Shown: positions 45,928 through 53,620 of the stretch, in pieces
Numbering within the stretch: the first letter of the stretch is position 1
How the letters are laid out: each line of letters opens with the position of its first letter
Assembly: GCF_007827955.1 (NCBI RefSeq)
Contig: NZ_VITR01000009.1
Location: 124,001 to 188,000 of the forward strand
Direction of reading: 5' to 3'
Source: Nitrospirillum pindoramense
GTDB lineage: Bacteria > Pseudomonadota > Alphaproteobacteria > Azospirillales > Azospirillaceae
DNA: 64,000 bases
Notes under the pieces: model-generated
The model's database searches: none
What the model was told of the DNA's origin: nothing
The model's input: only the letters and a program-made list of their open reading frames with translations
Program-made: the position numbers and the translations under genes

Positions 45928-46233
45928 TCACATCGGCATGCGCATGATTTCCTGGTAGGCGGAGATGACCTTGTCCCGCACGGCGGTCACGGCCTGCAGC
46001 GTCACCTCGGCGTTGCTGACGGCGTTCACCACGTCGGTCAGGTCGGCCTTGCCCAGGACGCCGGCCGCCGTCATGCGTTCCCCCTGGTGCATGGTGTCGA
46101 CGGCGTCCACCGCCGCCTGCTTCATCAGCTCGCCAAAGCTGGGGCCGCTGGTGGGGGCGGCCATGCCGGGGCCGGCGCCCTGGCGGGCGGTGTTGGCGTA
46201 GGCGGCGATCGCGCTGGGAAGGGGAATGGCCAT
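45928..46233 (-). CDS. fliE: Flagellar hook-basal body protein FliE
   Basis: A 101-residue protein; the C-terminal half (VVNAVSNAEVTLQAVTAVRD, KVISAYQEIMRMPM) is the FliE signature. It connects MS ring and rod. It is 24 bp downstream of flgC, and its stop is 264 bp from fliQ, a gap filled by the repeat of copy C. Confidence 0.96.
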   Translation of the reverse strand: MAIPLPSAIAAYANTARQGAGPGMAAPTSGPSFGELMKQAAVDAVDTMHQGERMTAAGVLGKADLTDVVNAVSNAEVTLQAVTAVRDKVISAYQEIMRMPM

Positions 46234-46257
46234 CGTGGGGATCAGCTCCTAAGCCGC

Positions 46258-46668
46258 TCAGTTGCGCAGCAGGTCTATGGTCTTGGTCAGCATGGTGCGG
46301 GTGGCGTCGATGACGCCCAAATTGGCCTCGTAGGAGCGCTGAGCCTCACGCATGTCCATCGATTCCACCAGGCCGTTGACGTTGGGCATCAGCACATAGC
46401 CCTCGCTGTCGGCGCTGGGGTGGCCGGGATCGAACTTGCGCTGGAAGTCGCTGCGGTCGACATCGACCTTCTTCACGTTGACGGTGTCGATGCCCAGGGC
46501 CTTGTTCAGGGTGTTGGCGAACAGCACCACCTTGCGCCGGTAGGGCAGGTCGCCGGGGCTGGCGGCCGTGCTGTCGGTGTTGGCCAGGTTCTCCGCGATG
46601 ACGCGCAGGCGCGTGCCCTGCGCCTTCATGCCGGCGGTGGACAAGTTCAGGGCGTTCATCAAATCCAT
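46258..46668 (-). CDS. flgC: Proximal rod protein FlgC
   Basis: A 136-residue rod protein. N-terminus MNALNLSTAGMKAQGTRLRV and ENLANTDSTAASPGDLPYRR are the flagellar rod signature; the C-terminus ATRTMLTKTIDLLRN closes the coiled-coil pair. Lies 94 bp after flgB. Confidence 0.97.
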   Translation of the reverse strand: MDLMNALNLSTAGMKAQGTRLRVIAENLANTDSTAASPGDLPYRRKVVLFANTLNKALGIDTVNVKKVDVDRSDFQRKFDPGHPSADSEGYVLMPNVNGLVESMDMREAQRSYEANLGVIDATRTMLTKTIDLLRN

Positions 46669-46762
46669 CGAAACCCTCGTCCCAAAACCCTTAGACCCAA
46701 TTCAACGGACAAGCCCAATTTAGCGGGCGAAGCATCAAGAAGACGTTAACCAGACCGCCGCG

Positions 46763-47170
46763 TCAGCTGGACCCCTTGCCCAGGGCCATCTTCAGCATGC
46801 CGATCTGTTTGCGGTACAGGTTGGTCAGCGCCTGGAAATCGATAGCGTTCTGACCGATCTTGGTCATCTGGTCCTCCAGCACCACGGCGTTGCCGGTGGG
46901 CGAGGTCTCATAGGCCGTGCGGTCCTTGGCGGCGCGGAAGCCACCGGCCCCCGTGCTGCTAGCCGACAGGTGCGCCGGGTCGGTGGCCACCAGATCCAGT
47001 TGGCTGGCCTCACGCAGCTGGTGCTTGAAATCGAAAGGCACCAGGTCCCGCGCCTGGTAATTCGGCGTGTCGGAGTTGGAGACGTTCTGCGCCAGGACCT
47101 CCTGGCGCTGGTTGTCCCAGGCCATCTTGTCCGACATCAGCTTGAAGATACCCAGCCTGTTCAGATCCAT
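46763..47170 (-). CDS. flgB: Proximal rod protein FlgB
   Basis: A 135-residue rod protein with LGIFKLMSDKMAWDNQRQEV, AQNVSNSDTPNYQARDLVPF (the SNxxTPxY rod motif) and NLYRKQIGMLKMALG at the C-terminus. First gene of the minus-strand flagellar operon; a candidate sigma-54 promoter lies about 130-145 bp upstream. Confidence 0.97.
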   Translation of the reverse strand: MDLNRLGIFKLMSDKMAWDNQRQEVLAQNVSNSDTPNYQARDLVPFDFKHQLREASQLDLVATDPAHLSASSTGAGGFRAAKDRTAYETSPTGNAVVLEDQMTKIGQNAIDFQALTNLYRKQIGMLKMALGKGSS

Positions 47171-47269
47171 GATCCGCGCTCACCACCCCGGTGGGGTTAA
47201 ACCGAAAGGCCCTGTCAGGACCGCTCTCTCCGCAAGGACACCGCCACGATCGGCATCCACACCAGGCCC

Positions 47270-47285
47270 AGGCACCTCTATTGCC
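47270..47285 (+). promoter_or_regulatory. Sigma-54 type promoter toward the flhB-C-like/fliO/fliP genes
   Basis: AGGCACCTCTATTGCC has GG at 47271-47272 and GC at 47283-47284 with exactly ten bases between, and matches the GGCAC-N5-TTGC core. The expected start is near 47296, about 110 bp before the first plus-strand start codon. Confidence 0.7.
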
Positions 47286-47297
47286 ATAGATGAGTTA

Positions 47298-47317
47298 TAT
47301 GCAATCTGCAAGCCATC
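47298..47317 (-). promoter_or_regulatory. Sigma-54 type promoter toward flgB
   Basis: On the minus strand the sequence is ATGGCTTGCAGATTGCAT; GG (47314-47313) and GC (47302-47301) are ten bases apart, with TGGC and TTGCA elements but TT instead of AC in the -24 box. Expected start near 47289, 119 bp before the flgB ATG. It faces the neighbouring sigma-54 site. Confidence 0.6.
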
Positions 47318-47324
47318 GCTTGGA

Positions 47325-47350
47325 GAATCGCTCTAAACCAATGGGGATTC
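47325..47350. promoter_or_regulatory. Two GANTC sites beside the divergent flagellar promoters
   Basis: GAATC at 47325-47329 and GATTC at 47346-47350 lie within 26 bp in the spacer between flgB and the plus-strand flagellar genes. They are CcrM/GcrA-type target sites, which fits coupling of flagellar genes to the cell cycle, but two sites in this length can arise by chance. Confidence 0.35.
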
Positions 47351-47405
47351 CAGCGTTATTTGCCCGCATCCAACCAGCGCTGCCGGGCACCATCCCCACT
47401 GCCCC

Positions 47406-48032
47406 ATGCATTTTACAATAGCGGCGTTTTACAACAGGGGCGTTACGCCGCCTGTTCAATCGCCGGCTGCCCATTTGCGTATCACGGCGGAGAGTTATAC
47501 CCTGGCCCCGCCCGTGCATGAGCCGGAAACGGCCCCGCATACCGCAGCCGGGATATGGGCGAACGCCCCCGCTTCAACAAGGCCCGCTTTAACGAGGCCC
47601 ACTTTAACGAGGATTGTTCCACCTTTGGCCCCCACCGACGACAGCGACAAGCCCAAACGCCAGGTGGCCGTGGCCTTGCAGCACATGGCGGAGGGGCTGC
47701 CGCGCATCGTCGCCACCGGGCAAGGGGCCGTGGCGGAGCAGATCCTGGAACTGGCCTTCGCCAACGGCGTGAAGGTCCGGCAGGACGCGGATCTGGCGGA
47801 AATCCTGTCGGTCATCGACATCGACAGCGAAATCCCCATCGAGGCGCTGGCGGCGGTGGCGGAAATCCTGGCCCACGTCTACCGTGCCAATGGCCGCCTC
47901 AGCAGCGGTGCCGCACTGGATGACGTCCCCCCGCCGACCAGCCCCTATGGTCCCAATCCTTATGGCCCCACCTCCCCTGGCCAGGCCCCCACGGGCCTCG
48001 GCACTACTTCTGGAACACCGCCGCTCAGATGA
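47406..48032 (+). CDS. FlhB C-terminal-domain-like protein (FlhX type)
   Basis: The C-terminal ~95 residues (PKRQVAVALQHMAEGLPRIV, GAVAEQILELAFANGVKVRQ, DADLAEILSVIDIDSEIPIE) align with the cytosolic domain of FlhB after its NPTH site, but no membrane helices and no NPTH cleavage motif are present. The N-terminal part is Pro/Thr-rich with a short repeat (RPALTRPTLTR) and is not conserved. Known homologues (FlhX-like) can partly substitute for the FlhB C-terminal domain. The start at 47406 is uncertain; a TTG closer to the domain, about 47628, could be used. Stop overlaps the next start by four bases (ATGA). Confidence 0.8.
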   Translation: MHFTIAAFYNRGVTPPVQSPAAHLRITAESYTLAPPVHEPETAPHTAAGIWANAPASTRPALTRPTLTRIVPPLAPTDDSDKPKRQVAVALQHMAEGLPRIVATGQGAVAEQILELAFANGVKVRQDADLAEILSVIDIDSEIPIEALAAVAEILAHVYRANGRLSSGAALDDVPPPTSPYGPNPYGPTSPGQAPTGLGTTSGTPPLR

Positions 48033-48364
48033 CCACGCCCGCGCCCTCCCCCGAAGCGGAAGCCCTGGCCGACGCCATGGACGGCCTGCTGTCCATCCTG
48101 AATCGCACCGCCGACCTCGTCGCCGCCGGCGACGCGGTGGAATTCGCCGGGCTGGAGGATGAGGCCACTGCATTATGCAATGCAGTTGTCCAATTGCCGC
48201 CGCCGGAGGCGCGCGCCTTCCTGCCGCGGCTGGAGGCGGTGCTGGCGGCGCTGGAACGGCTGGAGACGGTGGTGAAAAAGGCCAATGAGCTGACCCAGGG
48301 CAAGGCCACCGTCGGCCGGGCCGCCGCTGCCTATCGCCGGGCCGAAGATCCAGATGTCGGCTGA
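48029..48364 (+). CDS. Small helical protein in the flagellar operon
   Basis: A 111-residue, entirely helical, Ala/Glu-rich protein without signal or membrane segment (AEALADAMDGLLSILNRTAD, EAVLAALERLETVVKKANEL). Size and composition recall FlgN/FliT-type export chaperones, but no sequence signature confirms it. Coupled by ATGA to the preceding gene and overlapping fliO by 11 bp. Confidence 0.7.
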   Translation: MTTPAPSPEAEALADAMDGLLSILNRTADLVAAGDAVEFAGLEDEATALCNAVVQLPPPEARAFLPRLEAVLAALERLETVVKKANELTQGKATVGRAAAAYRRAEDPDVG

Positions 48365-48722
48365 ACCCATGGTCACCTCGGCCGCCTATTACCTGTACGC
48401 CGCCCTTATGCTGGGCCTGGTGTTGGGCTTTATCCTGGTCGCCGGCTGGCTGGTCCGCCGTTTCGGCGGCGGCGCCCTGCTGCGCCTGCCGGGACGTGCC
48501 CAGCGCCGCCTGGGCGTGGTGGAGGCCATGGCGCTGGACCCGCGCCGCCGGCTGGTGCTGATCCGCCGGGACGGGGTGGAGCATCTGCTGCTGCTGGGCG
48601 GCACCCAGGACCTGCATCTGGAAGGGCCCATCCCCGCGACAGGCGACGGCCACCAGACCTTCCAGACCGTATTGAACGAAACCGCCGCCCCGCCGGCACC
48701 CGTCCCGGGGCCTTTGTCATGA
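48354..48722 (+). CDS. fliO: Flagellar biosynthesis protein FliO
   Basis: A 122-residue protein with one membrane helix (LYAALMLGLVLGFILVAGWL) and a short cytosolic domain GRAQRRLGVVEAMALDPRRR followed by LVLIRRDGVEHLLLLGG, the FliO/FliZ signature. It helps assemble FliP. An ATG at 48369, just after the previous stop, is a possible alternative start. Its end overlaps fliP by four bases. Confidence 0.92.
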   Translation: MSAEPMVTSAAYYLYAALMLGLVLGFILVAGWLVRRFGGGALLRLPGRAQRRLGVVEAMALDPRRRLVLIRRDGVEHLLLLGGTQDLHLEGPIPATGDGHQTFQTVLNETAAPPAPVPGPLS

Positions 48723-49522
48723 GCACCACCGTGCATCCCGCCCCCTCCCGCCACGCCCCCTGCCGGCACCCATCGCGCCTGTTCCGCTGGGGCGCACCGG
48801 CCCTGGCCATCCTGCTGACGGTGGCCGTGTCGCTGCTGGCTGGGGTGGCGCACGCCCAGAGCCTGAATCTGGACCTGGGCTCCCAGGGCGGCAGTTCCAC
48901 CGGCCGCATCATCCAGCTGGTGGTGCTGATCACCGTGCTGTCGGTGGCGCCCAGCATCCTGGTGATGATGACCAGCTTCGTGCGCATCATCATCGTGCTG
49001 GGCTTCCTGCGCTCCGCCCTGGGCACGCAGCAGGTGCCGCCCAACCAGGTGATGCTGAGCCTAGCCTTGTTCCTCACCTTCTTCATCATGGCGCCCACCT
49101 TCCAGGCGGCCTACGACGCGGGCATCAAGCCCATGATCGACGAACAGGTGGATGAGCTGACGGGCCTGAAGAACGCCGTGGTCCCCTTCCAGGACTTCAT
49201 GCTGAAGCACACGCGCGAGCGCGATCTGCAATTGTTCACCGACATCGCCAAGGTCGACAAAGTCACGACCGCCAAGGATCTGCCCATCCAGGTGGTGATC
49301 CCCGCCTTCATGATCTCGGAGCTCAAGCGCTCGTTCGAGATCGGCTTCCTGGTGTTCATCCCCTTCCTAGTGATCGACATGGTGGTGTCGTCGGTGCTGC
49401 AGTCCATGGGCATGATGATGCTGCCCCCCGCCATGATCTCCCTGCCGTTCAAGATCATCTTCTTCGTGCTGGTGGACGGCTGGTACCTGATCGTCGGCAG
49501 CCTGGTGAAAAGCTTCGGATAA
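48719..49522 (+). CDS. fliP: Flagellar export protein FliP
   Basis: A 267-residue protein with a cleavable signal (about residues 20-43, ends AGVAHAQS), then the FliP signatures RIIIVLGFLRSALGTQQVPP and IAKVDKVTTAKDLPIQVVIP, four membrane helices. Core of the export gate. Final gene of the plus-strand flagellar group. Confidence 0.97.
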   Translation: MSTTVHPAPSRHAPCRHPSRLFRWGAPALAILLTVAVSLLAGVAHAQSLNLDLGSQGGSSTGRIIQLVVLITVLSVAPSILVMMTSFVRIIIVLGFLRSALGTQQVPPNQVMLSLALFLTFFIMAPTFQAAYDAGIKPMIDEQVDELTGLKNAVVPFQDFMLKHTRERDLQLFTDIAKVDKVTTAKDLPIQVVIPAFMISELKRSFEIGFLVFIPFLVIDMVVSSVLQSMGMMMLPPAMISLPFKIIFFVLVDGWYLIVGSLVKSFG

Positions 49523-49636
49523 GCGTGGGCGGGGCGCTTTGCCGCTATGCGTCAGGCTTTCGCCCCCTAGATCCGTATCACCCATTGGCGCCAACGCCGC
49601 AACACAACCCAAATCACCATGGCCCGAGTGAGGAAA

Positions 49637-50092
49637 ATGAAGAAGGTTCTGACCAGCGGTCTGCTGTCCCTGTTCGCCGTCACCGCCGTCACCGGGTTGG
49701 GGGCCGGCCAGGCCGCCGCCCAGGTGGGCCCGCAATGCCCCAAGACCCTGCCGGTCACCGAGATGGTCAAGGACGTGCCGGCCGGCTTCAAGGCCTATCA
49801 GGACGGCAACCCGCCCAAGGCACCGGACGGCAGCGTCCTGCCCCTGCCGTTGGCCGCCATCCTGTTCTGGAACGGTGAGCCTGGCGGCCAGCCGCCCCTG
49901 CCGCCGGCCAGCCAGTCGCGCACGGCCCTGACCTGGAAGTTCACCCCAGCACAGGCCCAGAACCTGTGGATGGCCTGCGCCTACGACGCCACCGCCATCA
50001 TGATCGCGTCCAAGATGCCGGCCAGCGTCCACACCTGCACCGTCACCCTGTCGCCCGACGGCAACATGGCCGCCGGTCTGAACTGCCAGTAA
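49637..50092 (+). CDS. Secreted STY0301-family-like protein
   Basis: A 151-residue exported protein; signal KKVLTSGLLSLFAVTAVTGL with cleavage near QAAAQ. The mature part has CPKTLPVTEM near the start and ACAYDATAIMIASKMPASVH then TCTV near the end, a Cys pattern reminiscent of the STY0301 family. The ATG at 49637 has GAGGAA four bases upstream and is preferred over an ATG 18 bp earlier. Not obviously related to the flagellar genes on either side. Confidence 0.65.
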   Translation: MKKVLTSGLLSLFAVTAVTGLGAGQAAAQVGPQCPKTLPVTEMVKDVPAGFKAYQDGNPPKAPDGSVLPLPLAAILFWNGEPGGQPPLPPASQSRTALTWKFTPAQAQNLWMACAYDATAIMIASKMPASVHTCTVTLSPDGNMAAGLNCQ

Positions 50093-50095
50093 GAG

Positions 50096-50130
50096 CTGAA
50101 AAGGAAAGGGAGGGCCTCCATGCCCTCCCC
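50096..50130 (-). terminator. Terminator of the TPR/fliL operon
   Basis: Stem GGGAGGGC (50108-50115) with GCCCTCCC (50122-50129), loop CTCCAT; on the minus strand followed by TTTCCTTTTC. It is 23 bp beyond the stop at 50153. Confidence 0.8.
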
Positions 50131-50152
50131 ATCCGAATGCCCCGGCCACAAA

Positions 50153-53100
50153 TCAGCGCCGCTGACCTTCCGGCGCGGGCGGGGTGGCGGCGGCGCTGGA
50201 GGCCGTGGGCGGCTCGCCCGCCGGCTTGGCTGATTCCGGTGGCGCCGTAGCGCTGGGCGGGGCCTCGCCCCCGGCTGCCGACGCATCGCCCGGCACAGCC
50301 GCCCCCTGGCTCTGACGGGTGCGGTAGCTGTCCAGGAAGCTTTTGAACAGGTCGATTTCCTTGACCTGGTTCTGGATGGTGGTGGCGTCCAGCAGGCCGG
50401 TGGCCTCGTTGGGGCGGGTCATGACCTGGAACATGTTCGCGTCCGGCCCCTTGTCCATCGACGGGCCGAAATCGGTGCGCAGCTTCTGCAAACCCGGCAT
50501 ATCCTGGGCCAGCGACAGGGCCACCGCCCGGTTCACCACCAGGCGGGAGATGGTGGGGTCGATGGGCTGACCCGCGGCGGGCGGCGGGCCGATGACGTCG
50601 GCCAAGGCCTGGGCCGCCAGCGGCCATTGCTTGGCATGCCAGGCGATGTCGATGCGCAGCAGGTTGGCGGGGCGGGAATTGTCCTGCTTCAGCAGTGCCA
50701 CGGCCTCCGGCCCCTTGTCGGTGCGCGACAGGGCACGGGCCCGCAACAGGCGCCGTTCCGCCGCCATGGCGTCGGGGATGCCCGCCACCTCCGACTGGTC
50801 CAGGGCCGCCAGCGCCTTATCCGGCTGGTTGTTCAGCAGGCGGATGGCGGCCTCCCGCGTGCCCACCTGGGCCTTCTGCTCCCCTTGCAGGCGGTACTGC
50901 ACCTGGCGGTCCAGCAGTTCGGCCGCGCGGTCCAGCAGGTCCACATCCACCAGCCGCTCCGCCAGCACGCGGATGACCGTGTCGCCGTCGGGGCCGGGCG
51001 GCGTCAGTTCCTTGTATTGCTCGTAGAGCGACAGCGCCTCCAGGGGCGGCATCTTGTCGGCGCCGTTGCGCACGAACAGGCCGGTGAAGGTGTCCGTCAT
51101 CTGCTTGGTGATCAGGGGCGCCTCGGGACTGTTGGGGAACAGCGTGATGGCGCGCTTCATGGTGTCGAAGGCCTGGGGGAAGTTGCCGGCCTTGATGTGC
51201 AGGTCGGCCAGGCGGCGCAGGATGTGCAGCTCCAGATCGTCGCCGGTCCAGGCGAAGCGCATCTTCTCCATCTGCTCCGCCGCCTTGGCCGGGGTCAGCT
51301 TGCCGGCGGCCAGTTCCTCATCCACCAGGGCCATGCGCGCCTTGGTGCGGTAGAGGCGGTCGGGCCCTTCCGTCGCCTCACGGTAGGACTCGATGGCCTT
51401 CTCATGGTCCCCTTCCAGGTGGGCCGCCTCGCCGCGCAGATAGTTGACGGCGGTTTCGGCCGGCCCCTTGGTGGCCCCCCGTTTGACCAGGCGATCCAGC
51501 AGGCCGTTGGCCGTGCCCACGTCGTCCTTGGCCAGGGCGGCTTCGGCGGCGGCCAAGCCGAAGCGGGTGTTGAAGGGTTCGGGATAGGTGCGCAGCAGCT
51601 CCTTGCGGCTCTGGAACAGTCGATAGGCGGTGTCGTCGTCGCCGGTGGTGTGGGCGGCATAGGCGCGCCACAGGGCCACGTCGGGCTCGTTCTGCAGGGC
51701 CGGCGCCGTCAGATCGTCCAGCCCGCCCTTGGCGTCGCCCGTCAGGATGCGGGCGGTACCGCGCACGGCGGCGAACTCCGCCCGCTTTTCCAAATCCGGC
51801 TGGTCCTTGCGCGCCATCTCCAGCAGGCCCAGCGCCTCCTGCCCGAAGCCGTTGCCGGCGTAGAAGCGGGCAAGGTCCAGGCGCAGCTTGGGTCGGTCGT
51901 CCGGCGGGGCCTTGGTGATCTCGTTCATCAGCCGCTGGCGGCCGGCGATGAAGCCATTGGGGTCCACCTTGGCCCAGCGCTGGAAATCAAAGAAGCGGTC
52001 GGGCTCCACCACCGGCGGGGGCGGGGCGGCGACAGCGACATCGGTCGACGGCGACAGGCGCAGGCCGCCGGGCACGGTCAGTTCCACGCCCTCCTTGGCC
52101 GGCTGCACCAGCAGGCGTTCGTCGATGGGGCGGATCACCACCCCCTGCGCGGTGGGCAGGAACTGCGCCTCGGCATAGCGCAGGGGGGCCGGGGTGCGTT
52201 GCGGCGCCGGGCTCAGGGGCACGACCTTCAGCGTGTCCCCCACCACCGGGTCGGTGAAGGTGAAGACCTTGGCCGGCTTGGCCGTCTTCACCACCAGGCG
52301 GGGTCCCAGGGCGAAATCGGGATCGGTCGTCACCGGCACGCCGGCCGGCGTGCCCTCGGATGGCATGGCCAGGGCATGATCGAAGGTGATGCGGTAGCCG
52401 GTGGGCCCCTCCCCCGTGACACGTGGTTCCAGAACAGCCGGCGCCGGCAGGCGGAAACCGCCACCGCCGGGTAGGGCCACCGGTTCCACCTGGCCCAGGA
52501 AAGCGGACTCGTCGGCGGGGCCGCCTTGGGGCGCGGCCGGGGCCGTGGTCGCGGGCACGGGGCGGTCGAACAGCACATACAGCCATCCGGCGCGGGCGAA
52601 CACCGCCACGGCGGACGGCTGCCCCGGATCGAACACCAGGCTGGGCGCGGGTGCCGCCGGGGCCCCTTCCGCCGGCTGGCCCGCCTCCGCACCCGGCGGC
52701 GCCGCTTCGGCGGCGGGCGCGCCGTGCGGGGCCGCCTTGGTGTCCGGCGCGTTCGGGTGGGCTGAGGACGGGGTCGGCTTGGCCTGGGCTTCCTTGATAT
52801 CCTTGCCTGGGATCTCCTTGCCCGGCTCTTTCCCTGCCGGCTCCTTGGTAGGAGGCTCCTTCGCGGCGGGCGCCTTGGCGTCCTTGGTACCCTTGGCGTC
52901 CGTGGGGGGCTGCTGCTGCAGCAGGTACAGCGGCCGCCCTTCCTTGGCGGCGCGGGGATCGGCTGGCGCAGCGGCCACCGATGGCGGCTCGCCCGCACCG
53001 GCGGCGGGCGGCAGCGTAGAGGCCGCGGGTGGGGCCTTGCCCTCTTTCGGCGCTTCAGGCTTGGCGGCGGGCGGGGCAGCGGGGGGCGTGGAGGTGGTGG

Positions 53101-53620
53101 TGCTGGCGGCGACGGGCGGGGCGCCCGGCTTGCCATCGCCCACGTCGATGACGACCTTATCGCCGGACCGCGACTGCTCCACCGTCGCATTGGCGGGAAT
53201 GGTCAGCGCCACGGTCAGACCGGGGGTTCCAGCCACCGTCTCCACCCGCGAAATGCGCGGGGACCCGGCTCGGCGCGGGGCGGCCAGGTCGGCCTTGGCC
53301 GGCTTGTCGAAATGGATCAGCAGCTTGGCGCCATCCCGCTCCAGCGTCGCCTTGACCGGCGTCGGCCAGTCGAACACCAGGCGGCTGCGACCGGGATGCT
53401 CCCCCGCCCGCACGGTCACGGTCGGCAGGGCCACGGCCGACAGGGCCGCGGCGGCGGCATCGGCCGGCGGCTCCTTCACCTCCTGGGGGGCGGCCCAGGT
53501 GGGCGATACCGCCAGCGCCAGCATCAGGGCGGCGCCCAGGATCAGCGACCGGTGGGTCAAAAGGCGGCGGACCGGGACGCGAAGGGCCGGGAAACAGGGC
53601 TTGGGGGCGGACGTGGTCAT
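50153..53620 (-). CDS. Large exported TPR protein with AMIN-like domain
   Basis: A 1155-residue protein. A signal peptide (RSLILGAALMLALAVSPTWA, about 27-46) is followed by an AMIN-like region (SRLVFDWPTPVKATLERDGA, PGLTVALTIPANATVEQSRS), a very long Pro/Ala/Lys-rich linker (about 170-330), a globular section with several beta-like strands, and from about 600 to 1080 a series of TPR-like helical pairs (ALGLLEMARKDQPDLEKRAE, AFDTMKRAITLFPNSPEAPL). Terminates in a disordered Ala/Pro tail. It overlaps the MotB-like gene start by four bases (ATGA), so it is coupled to the motor operon. Probable periplasmic scaffold; function unknown. Confidence 0.75.
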   Translation of the reverse strand: MTTSAPKPCFPALRVPVRRLLTHRSLILGAALMLALAVSPTWAAPQEVKEPPADAAAAALSAVALPTVTVRAGEHPGRSRLVFDWPTPVKATLERDGAKLLIHFDKPAKADLAAPRRAGSPRISRVETVAGTPGLTVALTIPANATVEQSRSGDKVVIDVGDGKPGAPPVAASTTTSTPPAAPPAAKPEAPKEGKAPPAASTLPPAAGAGEPPSVAAAPADPRAAKEGRPLYLLQQQPPTDAKGTKDAKAPAAKEPPTKEPAGKEPGKEIPGKDIKEAQAKPTPSSAHPNAPDTKAAPHGAPAAEAAPPGAEAGQPAEGAPAAPAPSLVFDPGQPSAVAVFARAGWLYVLFDRPVPATTAPAAPQGGPADESAFLGQVEPVALPGGGGFRLPAPAVLEPRVTGEGPTGYRITFDHALAMPSEGTPAGVPVTTDPDFALGPRLVVKTAKPAKVFTFTDPVVGDTLKVVPLSPAPQRTPAPLRYAEAQFLPTAQGVVIRPIDERLLVQPAKEGVELTVPGGLRLSPSTDVAVAAPPPPVVEPDRFFDFQRWAKVDPNGFIAGRQRLMNEITKAPPDDRPKLRLDLARFYAGNGFGQEALGLLEMARKDQPDLEKRAEFAAVRGTARILTGDAKGGLDDLTAPALQNEPDVALWRAYAAHTTGDDDTAYRLFQSRKELLRTYPEPFNTRFGLAAAEAALAKDDVGTANGLLDRLVKRGATKGPAETAVNYLRGEAAHLEGDHEKAIESYREATEGPDRLYRTKARMALVDEELAAGKLTPAKAAEQMEKMRFAWTGDDLELHILRRLADLHIKAGNFPQAFDTMKRAITLFPNSPEAPLITKQMTDTFTGLFVRNGADKMPPLEALSLYEQYKELTPPGPDGDTVIRVLAERLVDVDLLDRAAELLDRQVQYRLQGEQKAQVGTREAAIRLLNNQPDKALAALDQSEVAGIPDAMAAERRLLRARALSRTDKGPEAVALLKQDNSRPANLLRIDIAWHAKQWPLAAQALADVIGPPPAAGQPIDPTISRLVVNRAVALSLAQDMPGLQKLRTDFGPSMDKGPDANMFQVMTRPNEATGLLDATTIQNQVKEIDLFKSFLDSYRTRQSQGAAVPGDASAAGGEAPPSATAPPESAKPAGEPPTASSAAATPPAPEGQRR

